Below, piece by piece: positions 21,435 through 29,584 of a stretch of 64,000 nt of DNA (its first letter is position 1; the number at the start of each line of letters is the position of its first letter). The notes under the pieces were generated by a model, which was not told where the DNA came from, searched no databases, and saw only the letters and a program-made list of their open reading frames with translations. The position numbers were made by a program, and so were the translations under genes. Source of the stretch: a bacterium (lineage in GTDB: Bacteria > Desulfobacterota > Desulfobulbia > Desulfobulbales > Desulfobulbaceae). The stretch covers positions 26,017-90,016 of the forward strand of contig JAUNUN010000004.1 in assembly GCA_030538155.1 (NCBI GenBank), in the 5' to 3' direction.

Positions 21435-21917
21435 TCAGGGCTTGACTTCTCCCCGGTCCCGATAGGGGTTGATGGTCAGCACCGCGCATGCCGCAGTCTT
21501 GACCACCTTTTCGGCCACACTGCCGAACATGATGCGCTCCAGCCCCTTGTAGCCATGGGTACCCATGACGATGAGCTGGATGCCTTTCTGGGCCGCATAC
21601 TTCACCACTTCTTCACCGACATCGCCTGCCAGCACCTTGCTGGTCACGCTGGTGACGCCTGCATCCAGACAGAGCCGGCGGTGCTCGGCTATAAAGGCAT
21701 CCATCTGCTGCTGGGCCGAGGCATACAACTCCTCCTCCAGGTTGGGTAGGTTGACCGGCGGCACGAAAAAGCCGCTGTAGTCCTCAAAGTTCTGCACCAC
21801 AAAAACCAGATGCAGTTCAGCCTTGAAGGTGCCCGCCACATAGGCCGCAGCCTTGAGAATAGTTGCCGCGTTATCGGAAAAATCAATGGGGGTCAGGACG
21901 CTGGTGATCGGTTGCAT
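21435..21917 (-). CDS. Universal stress protein, ATP-binding type
   Basis: 160 residues from the ATG at 21917, preceded by an AGGGAGG Shine-Dalgarno; upstream in-frame ATG codons lack one. UspA fold with TSVLTPIDFSDNA at the N terminus and the nucleotide-binding motif GTHGYKGLERIMFGS (G-2X-G-9X-G-S) near residues 126-140, so it should bind ATP. It is the last gene of the minus-strand group that contains the heme sensor and YeiH-type exporter. Confidence 0.93.
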   Translation of the reverse strand: MQPITSVLTPIDFSDNAATILKAAAYVAGTFKAELHLVFVVQNFEDYSGFFVPPVNLPNLEEELYASAQQQMDAFIAEHRRLCLDAGVTSVTSKVLAGDVGEEVVKYAAQKGIQLIVMGTHGYKGLERIMFGSVAEKVVKTAACAVLTINPYRDRGEVKP

Positions 21918-22231
21918 AGGAAACCTCCCTGGTGGGTAGAGGATCAAGAGGTAATACTGATATACACCATAACACAAAGTGAACAGTTGCGGAAGGCACG
22001 AGTATGCTGTTCCGGTGTAGGGCAAGGGCATTACGGTGAGAAGGGTACGAACAGATCAGCCGACGGCTCAATCCCCTTCTGTGCCGATAACACACAGCAC
22101 TCCTTTGGCCTATCTTCTGCTGTACAGAGCTTTCAAACGCTGCAGTAGCTTGGCCCGCATTTCCCGTCGGCAGCAATCTGCGTATTAATCAGCCTGTTGA
22201 GCACATCGAGCAGCGCCTTTCCTGTGTGCAA
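21918..22231. other. Intergenic region between the one-TM protein and usp
   Basis: About 310 bp. It carries the usp Shine-Dalgarno (21921-21932). I see no terminator, RNA gene or convincing promoter hexamers, though a stretch at 21950-21990 is AT-rich enough to hold one. Confidence 0.4.
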
Positions 22232-22825
22232 TCAACTGAAAATCCGCTCGCTCTCCTGGCGGTGCAGATCTGCCAAGGCCTTTTCCATGCGCTCAAGGAC
22301 ATCCAGAAGATCGGTCATATCGCCTTGTATCTGCGGCACCAGCGCCTTGCCGAAGACGAGTTCGGCCCGGCTCAGTTGACTGTTGCAGAGCAAATACGAG
22401 GTCTTGTCCTGATACCTGTTTCTAACCAGGGCGGCATAGCTTGTCCCTTGTGCGGATAGAAGCGAGAGGTAGTGCTCGGTGAGGAGTTGCATCCAGTCTT
22501 GGTAAAGAGGTTTGGCTTGCTCCGGGATGTTCGTACCTGCCGCCTCCACAAGAGCGCCTATATCCACCTGTTTGCCGGTCTCTTCAGCCGCCACGGCTGC
22601 TTCAAGGGCACGGCGGCGGGAGATGAGGTAATGTCTTGCGAAATCCTTCAGGCCATTGGAATACTGCTTGAGTTTCCAGGCGTAAAAAACAAAAAAAATC
22701 GGGATAAGGATCATCCAGATCGGTGGAGTTGGTTTGTCCAGCACAGCCAGGGCCAGGCGATTGGCCAGGGCCTCTTCGTGGGCTAGAATCTGCTCTTGTT
22801 TTTTTGCCAGGCTCTGTGCACTCAT
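22232..22825 (-). CDS. Uncharacterised one-TM protein
   Basis: 197 residues. An N-terminal cytoplasmic helix (about 1-30) is followed by PTPPIWMILIPIFFVFYAW, a single membrane helix, then a long helical soluble domain (YLISRRRALEAAVAAEE, LSRAELVFGKALVPQ) ending with a coiled coil. No catalytic motif is visible. It lies 79 bp after the response regulator and in the same direction, so it may belong to that signalling group. Function unknown. Confidence 0.78.
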   Translation of the reverse strand: MSAQSLAKKQEQILAHEEALANRLALAVLDKPTPPIWMILIPIFFVFYAWKLKQYSNGLKDFARHYLISRRRALEAAVAAEETGKQVDIGALVEAAGTNIPEQAKPLYQDWMQLLTEHYLSLLSAQGTSYAALVRNRYQDKTSYLLCNSQLSRAELVFGKALVPQIQGDMTDLLDVLERMEKALADLHRQESERIFS

Positions 22826-22904
22826 AAAAATTCCTGTTCCGTGCGTGTGGTTGGTGCGTGAGTTGGTGCGCGTAGTTGCCTTGTGGTTCTCTTGCCCTTA
22901 TTGG

Positions 22905-24359
22905 TCAGCGGTACTGGTCGGCCTGCACCCCAAGCCGGGAGAGGATTTTTTGCAGGGCCACCCGAGACAGGCCGGAAATCCGTGCAGCCTCGGAGATATT
23001 GCCCTGGGTTGTACTGAGCAGCTTTTTGACATAACGCCTGGTGAAGGTGTCGATTACCTGGGCCTTGGCCTCTTTGTAGTCAAGCGGCAAAGGGCCGCCC
23101 TCACCGCTGTGCAAAGCTTGAGGGATATCTTCACTATGCCCGGGAATGACCATGGCCACAAGATCCATGTCGATCCGGTTCTCGTTACAAAAGACCGACA
23201 AACGCCGCACGATGTTCTGCAGTTCCCGCACGTTGCCCGGCCAGGGTCGCCGGCTCAGCCACTGCAAGACCTCCGCATCCATCTCCTTTTCCGTCTCCCC
23301 GCTTTCCCGGCAGGCAGAACGCAGCATGTGCATGGCCAGCATGGGGACATCCTCAAGGCGCTCCCGCAGGGGCGGCATGGTCAGGGAAAGGACGTTCAAA
23401 CGGTAGAACAGGTCTTCACGAAAGGAGCGTTCCTGCATAGCCGCAGCCAGATCCCGGTTGGTCGAGGCGATAACGCGGACATCGACTTTGATCGCCCTGT
23501 TCGCGCCGAGGGGCCGCACTTCGCCGCTTTGCAGGCAGCGTAGGAGCTTGGCCTGCACCGGCAGGCCGATATCGCCGATCTCGTCCAGGTGCAGGGTGCC
23601 GCCGTCGGCTGCGACAAAGAGACCCTTGTGGTCGCGGTCTGCGCCGGTAAAGGCCCCGCGCACATAGCCGAACAGCTCGCTTTCCAGGAGGTTCTCGGGA
23701 ATGGAGGGGCAATCCACAGTCATAAAGGGCTTTTCCGCCCGCGGCCCCAAACGGTGGATCAGCTTGGCGGCCAGTTCCTTGCCGGTGCCGGATTCACCCT
23801 TGATCAAGACCGTGTACTCCGACTGCGCGATGGCGGCGATGGTCTTGCGCACCCCTTGCATTTCCTTGCCGGCACCCACCAGCTCATCCTGACTGTTCCG
23901 GCGGATGACGATCTGCCTAAGCCGGTTGTTTTCTTCGAGCAGCCGGGCCCGTTCCAGGCCTTTGCGGATCACCCGAAAAAGCTGGCCGGGCTCGACAGGT
24001 TTGCTCAAAAAGTCGTAAGCCCCTGCCTGCAGTGCCTGCACGGCCAGCTCAATGGTGCCGAAACCGCTGAGCACCACAATACCGAGGCCGGACTGCTGCT
24101 CCAGGGCCTCGTTGATCAGTTGCATGCCGCCCATCCCAGGCATGCGCAGATCAGTGACCATCAGCTGCGGGCGGATTTCCGCCAAAATAGCCAGGGCCTT
24201 GCTGCCACTGTCGGCAGTGTGTATGCGCAGCTCCGGAAAATCCCCCTGAATAAGCCGAGACAGGCCACGGGTGAAATCCTGCTCATCATCGACAATAAGC
24301 AGCACCGGCTCTTCGACAGCAGGGCTGCTCGTGGTGAAGGTGGTATCTTGCTCAGGCAT
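22905..24359 (-). CDS. Sigma-54-dependent NtrC-type response regulator
   Basis: 484 residues. Receiver domain with LIVDDE and phospho-acceptor Asp70 (VTDLRMPGMGG); AAA+ domain with Walker A GESGTGKE (188-195), the sigma-54 contact loop GAFTGA (235-240) and RWPGNVRELQN-type region; C-terminal Fis-type helix-turn-helix (GNISEAARISGLSRVALQKIL). It should activate RpoN-dependent promoters. Its ATG shares one base with the kinase stop (TGATG), so the pair is translationally coupled. A candidate -24/-12 promoter lies upstream of the exporter in the same cluster. Confidence 0.95.
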   Translation of the reverse strand: MPEQDTTFTTSSPAVEEPVLLIVDDEQDFTRGLSRLIQGDFPELRIHTADSGSKALAILAEIRPQLMVTDLRMPGMGGMQLINEALEQQSGLGIVVLSGFGTIELAVQALQAGAYDFLSKPVEPGQLFRVIRKGLERARLLEENNRLRQIVIRRNSQDELVGAGKEMQGVRKTIAAIAQSEYTVLIKGESGTGKELAAKLIHRLGPRAEKPFMTVDCPSIPENLLESELFGYVRGAFTGADRDHKGLFVAADGGTLHLDEIGDIGLPVQAKLLRCLQSGEVRPLGANRAIKVDVRVIASTNRDLAAAMQERSFREDLFYRLNVLSLTMPPLRERLEDVPMLAMHMLRSACRESGETEKEMDAEVLQWLSRRPWPGNVRELQNIVRRLSVFCNENRIDMDLVAMVIPGHSEDIPQALHSGEGGPLPLDYKEAKAQVIDTFTRRYVKKLLSTTQGNISEAARISGLSRVALQKILSRLGVQADQYR

Positions 24360-26785
24360 CAGGACCAGTCCTGCTGCACACGGGGCAGAATAATGGTAAA
24401 GCCGGCACCGTCCAGTTCTTTGGATCGTCCGATTTCAATGCAGCCTCCCACGTCGTTGACAATGCCATAGCTGATGGTCAGGCCAAGGCCGGTTCCGGCT
24501 CCGATATCCTTGGTGGTGAAAAAGGGATCAAAGAGCTGGGACACATCGCTGCCGGGAATGCCTGGGCCGTTGTCGGCCACTTCGATGGCGATCATGGCTT
24601 TGTTACCAGCCGCAACCGTGATGCAGATCTCCCCTGTTTCTTCGCTGACCGCGTCAAGGGCGTTGATGATCAGGTTGCTCAGGACCTGCTCCAATTCGCC
24701 GATGCCGAGGCGCACCAAAAGGCCGGGCTCTTGGTGCCGCACCGCAATGCGCACCCCCTTTTGCGCCGCCTGCACCGAAAAGACCTCGCTCACCGACTGC
24801 GCCACTTGGCCGGCATCGGCAATGCCGGAGCCGACGGCCTTGGGTCGGGCAAAGTTGAGCAGGTCGCGCAAAACCCGCTGGGCCTGATGGGTGTGGCGTT
24901 CGATCACCTGCAGATCATCGAGCTGCTGCGGATCGCTGATGGCCTGCCGCAAGAGGTCGGTATAGCAGCGGATAACCCCGAGCGGATTATTGATCTCGTG
25001 GGCCAGGCCGGCGGTGAATCTACCCACGCCGGCCATTTTTTCCGTGCGCAAGAGCTGTGCTTGCAAATGTCCTTCCATGGTTGTTTCCCGCAAGAATACC
25101 ACCACATGGGCCACACTGCCGGACTGATCCTGCACAGGGTACAAAGAGATGGAAAACGAGCGTCTGTTGAGCAGACTGAGTTCGCGGAAATCGGCAATAC
25201 CGCTTGCGCGCACGTAGCGAAGCGGGCACAGCCCGGAGCTGAGATTGAAAAAGGGAGCCAGGATATTGCCGTCGCTGCGGGTGCCGCCGCTCAGTTCGCT
25301 GGTGAGTTTTTTGGCCGCTACATTGACGGTCAGGGCGGAACAGGAGCTGTCCATCAGAACAAGCGGATCGGAGATACCCTCGACAATGGTTTCAAGGATA
25401 TTCATCTGCCTGGCCAGACCATCCAGGGCAGAGATGTTTTCGGCAACAATGCCAAGCTGCCGCCCCAGGGCCTGCAGGAGCTTGAGGTCGTGTTCCGTGG
25501 CTTTTTCTTCATCCGGCCAGTCGAGGAACAACAGGCCTTCCGCATAACCGGCACTGGAGCCGACCGGAATAAAGACCGTGGCCCCCTGGCGCCGGGCAGT
25601 GCCGCTGGTGAGGATTTCAACAAAATCCGCCGGTTTTTTCGGCAGTGCCGCGCCTTCGGGCCACACATAGGCATCTGTTGAGGCCATGGTGCAGAGATAG
25701 GCGATACGCCGGGCGCCGAAACGCCGGCACACCTGGGGCAAAGTCCGACGCCAGAGTTCCGGGCGAGACCGGCTTTTTGCCATATCCTGCAGCAGGGAAA
25801 CAAAGAGTTGCACATCTGCCCGCCGGGCCTGGGTTTCCCAGGAAAGCGCGGCGGTGCGTTCTTCCACCATGCGGCGCAAATTGTCGGCATAGTCCTGCAA
25901 CTGCCTGCGCGCTTCAAAGAGATGCTCGCCCATGGTCTCGATACCGCCGACCAGTTTGCTGATTTCGTCTTGGTCTTCAAACTGCTGCAGGGCCGCGCGT
26001 TCCTCCCCGCTGGCATGCCGGTGGAAGACCGCGCTCAAGTGGCTGAGATTGTTCACCACCAGAACGCGGAATAAAACATGGGTGGCAAAGAAGATGAGCA
26101 GGACGCTGGCGGCGAAAAAAGCAAAATAGGTGAGCATGGACTGCCGCATGCCGCCGGCGACCTGCGCCATTGAAGTGGCGACAAAATCCAGACCGGCAAT
26201 ACTGTCCTCTTTTTTACCAAAACCTCTCATGCCGTAAATTTTGATCAGGTCCGGCGGCGCATCCTCCGGCCTGCCGTGGCAGTAGAGGCAGGACTGTTCA
26301 AAGCGCACGGGCCGCGCCATGATGTAGTGACGTTCACCCTCGATAGAATGGTAGCCTTGCCAGATTTGCCGCGAGGGGTCTTCCTGGAAATAGCCGATCA
26401 ACTGCCGCTCAAGCTCGTTTGCCTCATAATCCGGATTGCGCGCGCCAACGGCGACCCGGCGAAAGAGACTGCCCTTGTTCGGGGCCGAGGAGGGAGACAT
26501 GATCTCTCGGGAGATATAGGAAGAGGACATGGCCTCAATAATGAACGTGGCTGGGAAACGTTCGTACATGGCGGGGCGCAGGGTTTTGCGCACATAGCCC
26601 TGGATGCCTTCCAGGTGGGTGAAGAAAAGGCGGGCCTTGTCTTCCACCTCGCGCTCCACGGCACTGCGGAGATGAAAATAGGCGACAACCGAGAAGATCG
26701 AGCCAAGCACCAAGGCGGCCAAGCACAGACCGATGAAGAACCTGGTCTGCAGGCTGTGTGCTTTGGGCAGGTGCATGATGTGCAT
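24359..26785 (-). CDS. Heme-binding sensor histidine kinase (Tll0287/DUF3365-like sensor)
   Basis: 808 residues. Two membrane helices (about 15-38 and 218-243) enclose a periplasmic sensor with a c-type heme motif CLYCH (C166, C169, H170) preceded by YIMARPVRFEQS, as in Tll0287/DUF3365 domains. Inside follow a HAMP-like segment, coiled coil, GAF-like domain (about 315-455), PAS-like domain (about 460-570), HisKA (AGLAHEINNP, His596) and an HATPase with DNGPGIPGSD and GTGLGLTISYG. Likely signals are redox state, NO, CO or oxygen acting on the heme (inference). Cognate regulator is the next gene. Confidence 0.93.
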   Translation of the reverse strand: MHIMHLPKAHSLQTRFFIGLCLAALVLGSIFSVVAYFHLRSAVEREVEDKARLFFTHLEGIQGYVRKTLRPAMYERFPATFIIEAMSSSYISREIMSPSSAPNKGSLFRRVAVGARNPDYEANELERQLIGYFQEDPSRQIWQGYHSIEGERHYIMARPVRFEQSCLYCHGRPEDAPPDLIKIYGMRGFGKKEDSIAGLDFVATSMAQVAGGMRQSMLTYFAFFAASVLLIFFATHVLFRVLVVNNLSHLSAVFHRHASGEERAALQQFEDQDEISKLVGGIETMGEHLFEARRQLQDYADNLRRMVEERTAALSWETQARRADVQLFVSLLQDMAKSRSRPELWRRTLPQVCRRFGARRIAYLCTMASTDAYVWPEGAALPKKPADFVEILTSGTARRQGATVFIPVGSSAGYAEGLLFLDWPDEEKATEHDLKLLQALGRQLGIVAENISALDGLARQMNILETIVEGISDPLVLMDSSCSALTVNVAAKKLTSELSGGTRSDGNILAPFFNLSSGLCPLRYVRASGIADFRELSLLNRRSFSISLYPVQDQSGSVAHVVVFLRETTMEGHLQAQLLRTEKMAGVGRFTAGLAHEINNPLGVIRCYTDLLRQAISDPQQLDDLQVIERHTHQAQRVLRDLLNFARPKAVGSGIADAGQVAQSVSEVFSVQAAQKGVRIAVRHQEPGLLVRLGIGELEQVLSNLIINALDAVSEETGEICITVAAGNKAMIAIEVADNGPGIPGSDVSQLFDPFFTTKDIGAGTGLGLTISYGIVNDVGGCIEIGRSKELDGAGFTIILPRVQQDWS

Positions 26786-26938
26786 GGCGCGTGGGAAACT
26801 TGGGCGCTGGGTGGGGTCAGCGCTTTATGTGATGTAAATTCCTGTTATTACTTGCGACATCCGCGTTTACACATACTTTTTACGCTCCTTATTTTTGCGC
26901 GCCTTATGCCATGGCGAAAAGGGCCGATAAACCGCTAC

Positions 26939-27175
26939 TCACCGGGAATCCAGGGCAGCCCTCAAGTAGCGCTCCGATTCCACCACTTGGGCGACATCGG
27001 TATAGTAGTAGCGGCTGGGGTCGATATTCTCCTCTTCAAGGAGCACGGACATGCGCTTGAGAATATCGACCGACTGCGTCAGCCGGGGCAGCGCGCCGTA
27101 GATCACGGCAAAGGTGAGCGTAAGGGCAAGAGCAAAGGAACCTAGGCGTCTGGACAAATCAAAGGAGAGCTTCAT
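26939..27175 (-). CDS. Small single-pass membrane protein
   Basis: 78 residues: a basic N terminus, one membrane helix (about 12-30) and a short extracytoplasmic tail with DPSRYYYTDVAQVVESERYLRAAL. It lies between the exporter and the heme kinase on the same strand. It could be a subunit or regulator of either; no known family recognised. Confidence 0.65.
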   Translation of the reverse strand: MKLSFDLSRRLGSFALALTLTFAVIYGALPRLTQSVDILKRMSVLLEEENIDPSRYYYTDVAQVVESERYLRAALDSR

Positions 27176-27190
27176 GGTGCCTCAATGGAA

Positions 27191-27215
27191 CCGAGGGAGG
27201 GCAAGCCTCCCCCGG
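27191..27215 (-). promoter_or_regulatory. Intercistronic hairpin between exporter and small membrane protein
   Basis: A stem of about 10 bp with one mismatch (CCGAGGGAGG with CCTCCCCCGG) and a 5-nt loop, without a following T-run. More likely an mRNA stability or processing element than a terminator. Confidence 0.45.
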
Positions 27216-27238
27216 TGAAGAAATTGCACGTGTTTCAC

Positions 27239-28984
27239 TTAGATTGATGCGGTGATTTCCGGAAACACGATATAGAACATGAGATAGGCCATGGCCAGGG
27301 TCAGCACGAGGTTGAAACTCTGGCCGCAGACATACAGGATGACCGGTTTTCCTCCCTTGAAGTAGACCGCCAGTTCACGGAAGTTGGTGGACAGGCCGAT
27401 GGCGGCAAAGGAGATGGCAAAGAACCAGTCGCGCAGCAGGCGGGTGCCGCCGCGTACAGCGCCGTGTTCCACCATGGCGGAACTCATTTCCTTACTCAAG
27501 CCGGCATCCAGGATGGAGAAGAGGATCGAGGCCGCGAGGAAACCGAGGACGAACTTCGGAAAACGGTGCCAGATCTCGGATGCCTTGACCTCGGTATCGG
27601 CCGCAGTGCGCTCAACCCGCATGGTCCAGTACAGGGCCACACAAAAGGCTGTGACCCCGATCATGACGTTCTGGATCATTTTGATGGTGGCTGCCACGTA
27701 CATGGCCTTTTGGCCGAGGAAAGCACCGGCCGCAGCCACTGCCCCGGTGGAGTCGATGGTGCCGCCGATCCAGGCTCCGCCGAGCACTTCCGGCATGCCC
27801 ACTGCCTTGATGAAGGCGGGCATGCCAATCATCATGATGGCAGTGAAGACCAGAGACATACCGATAGAAAGGGTCAGCTCTTCTTTCTTGGCCCGGCAGG
27901 CAGCGGCAGTGGCGATAGCAGCCGAAGTGCCGCAGACCGACATGTCGGCGGAAATGACGATGTTCAGGGTCTTGGAGGGCATTTTCAGAACGGTTTGACC
28001 AAAGATAAAGGTACAGATCAATACCGTCGGGGTGACCACCCAGGCCACGAAGATGCCGGGAATGCCGATGGCCAGAATTTTACCGAACAGGACCTCTGCA
28101 CCGAGCAGAACCAGACCGGTCTTGATAAAAAATTCAACCTGGCAGGCAGGAAGCACCCATCTCGGGGTGCCGATGGTATTGGCGATCAGCATGCCCAAGA
28201 GGATACCCCAAGCCTCGGCGCCAAAGCCGTATTGCTTGGAGATTGCGTGGTTGCCGAAAAGATAGGCAAACACGGTTACCAAGAAGACGATGGTAAAGCC
28301 CTTGGCAAAGGCGGTGAAGTTTTGGCCCATCAGTTTGATGCCCGCGCCGAAGGCGAGGATACAGAAGATACAGGTGCCGATCAGGGTCGGGAAGAGGTTG
28401 AACGGCTTGTTGGAAGCCTTGCTGCGTGCTGATGCCTCTTTTTTCTTTGCAGCCTGCCATTCGGAAATTTTGACCGAGGCCTCGGTATTGAGCACGCTGT
28501 TCTGGAACTGCACTCCCGCGGCAGCGGTTTCTGCCTGCTGCGCGGCGCTCAGGGCGGCAGCGGAGGCCAGTTTGGCTTCGTCATAGGCGGGCTGAGCCTT
28601 TGCATTCATGGCCTCTGCCTGGGCCTTGGTGCGGACAAAAGCGTCCATGGGGTTATTCTGCCAACTGCCGGGCCGACTGGTCCAGTGGGTCGCAAAAGCG
28701 CCAAAAGGAGAGCGGCTGGCCCGCAGACCGGTTTTATCGCTTTCGGCATTGTGCCAAGCAATGGTTTTGAATGGGGCCTTGGCCTCTTCAACCTGCTGTA
28801 TCTGATTGGCAGCATCTACTTTGGCGGCAAACTCATTTTTAGGTCCAAAGCCGAAATAGGCGATAAGGCAGACGGCGATAATGCTGAAAGCGAGCCAAAT
28901 TGCCAGATAATCTTCCCTGGTCCATAAATCCGACCATTTACTTTGTGCTCTGTCGACAACAATGTCGGTCTCTGGTTGCGCCAT
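27239..28984 (-). CDS. YeiH-family putative sulfate exporter with large extracytoplasmic insert
   Basis: 581 residues from the ATG at 28984, chosen because AGGAGGA lies 6 bp upstream; ordinary YeiH proteins have about 350. After a first membrane helix (about 25-47) comes an unusual hydrophilic, Ala/Gln/Lys-rich, coiled-coil-like region (about 50-185), then the standard transporter core with about ten helices including GTPRWVLPACQVEFFIKTGLVLLGAE, MSVCGTSAAIATAAA and GAWIGGTIDSTGAVAAAGA. The family (UPF0324) is annotated as sulfate export but direct evidence is thin; in a sulfur-metabolising anaerobe sulfite or other sulfonate-type anions are also possible. Confidence 0.88.
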   Translation of the reverse strand: MAQPETDIVVDRAQSKWSDLWTREDYLAIWLAFSIIAVCLIAYFGFGPKNEFAAKVDAANQIQQVEEAKAPFKTIAWHNAESDKTGLRASRSPFGAFATHWTSRPGSWQNNPMDAFVRTKAQAEAMNAKAQPAYDEAKLASAAALSAAQQAETAAAGVQFQNSVLNTEASVKISEWQAAKKKEASARSKASNKPFNLFPTLIGTCIFCILAFGAGIKLMGQNFTAFAKGFTIVFLVTVFAYLFGNHAISKQYGFGAEAWGILLGMLIANTIGTPRWVLPACQVEFFIKTGLVLLGAEVLFGKILAIGIPGIFVAWVVTPTVLICTFIFGQTVLKMPSKTLNIVISADMSVCGTSAAIATAAACRAKKEELTLSIGMSLVFTAIMMIGMPAFIKAVGMPEVLGGAWIGGTIDSTGAVAAAGAFLGQKAMYVAATIKMIQNVMIGVTAFCVALYWTMRVERTAADTEVKASEIWHRFPKFVLGFLAASILFSILDAGLSKEMSSAMVEHGAVRGGTRLLRDWFFAISFAAIGLSTNFRELAVYFKGGKPVILYVCGQSFNLVLTLAMAYLMFYIVFPEITASI

Positions 28985-29068
28985 GGGCATTCCTCCTGTG
29001 GGGATTGTAGAAAATATTTCTGTTTTTCCATTCATGCAGGCCAAGCATGCACTCTATTAAAAATATCT

Positions 29069-29084
29069 ATCAATTTCCGTGCCA
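29069..29084 (-). promoter_or_regulatory. Candidate sigma-54 (-24/-12) promoter of the exporter gene
   Basis: On the minus strand TGGCAC (29084-29079), a 5-bp spacer GGAAA and TTGAT (29073-29069) match the RpoN consensus TGGCAC-N5-TTGC except for the last C of the -12 box. It is about 85 bp upstream of the exporter start, and a sigma-54 activator is encoded in the same cluster. Confidence 0.6.
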
Positions 29085-29177
29085 GGTACCACTTTGCTAA
29101 GGAGGTCAAAAAAAACACAATGAAAACAGGCTGATAAAAAATCGATATCCATCAACCTACCAGGGAAAGGGCTGGCA

Positions 29178-29195
29178 TGTAAACTCATGTTTGCA
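29178..29195. promoter_or_regulatory. Imperfect palindrome, candidate activator site
   Basis: TGTAAAC and GTTTGCA flank a 4-bp centre (one mismatch in seven). Its distance of about 95 bp upstream of the -24 box is typical of enhancer sites for NtrC-type activators. Confidence 0.35.
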
Positions 29196-29288
29196 CCTGG
29201 GTACCGGCCGCAGTTGGCACCGTTGCCGAGAGTTTCGGCTTGTTTCCAGCACAGCAGGTGCCGGGCAGGAAGGGAAACAATGGGGCAA

Positions 29289-29310
29289 AATGCCCAATAA
29301 AATGGGCATT
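29289..29310. repeat. Inverted repeat AATGCCCA-N6-TGGGCATT
   Basis: Perfect 8-bp arms around a 6-nt AT-rich centre. It may be a regulator operator for the divergent region or a small hairpin; there is no T-run. Confidence 0.5.
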
Positions 29311-29584
29311 GGGAACCGAAACAAAGCAGCATGGCGGGCGCAAACGGGCCTTTCCTGCTCTATCCTGAAAAACAGCTCTAGCTCCAGTCTCTTCGGCCTT
29401 GTGCAGGGCAGCGCCCAAAAGAGCCGTACCAACAAACAGCCGCTATTGACGCCGCCGATTATCCCATATACAGTATTCGCCTTCTTTGCTGCGGATGCAG
29501 CACTCCGCGAGCAGGCAGAATGTCCGACGCCTCTGTAGCGCTTTAGCCTACCCCTTTTGCCACAACTCTCAGCTCTCCCATAGC

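Larger units (their letters stand above)
28985..29584. other. Divergent 600-bp regulatory region exporter / macA
   Basis: Contains the exporter Shine-Dalgarno, the sigma-54 promoter candidate, an imperfect palindrome TGTAAAC-N4-GTTTGCA (29178-29195) about 100 bp upstream of that promoter, and a perfect inverted repeat (29289-29310). Open frames here have no coding-like composition. No macA promoter could be named confidently. Confidence 0.5.

Noticed and set aside
29215..29226. TGGCACCGTTGC as a plus-strand sigma-54 promoter for macA
   Set aside because: The two boxes are only 2 bp apart instead of 5, which places them on different helix faces.
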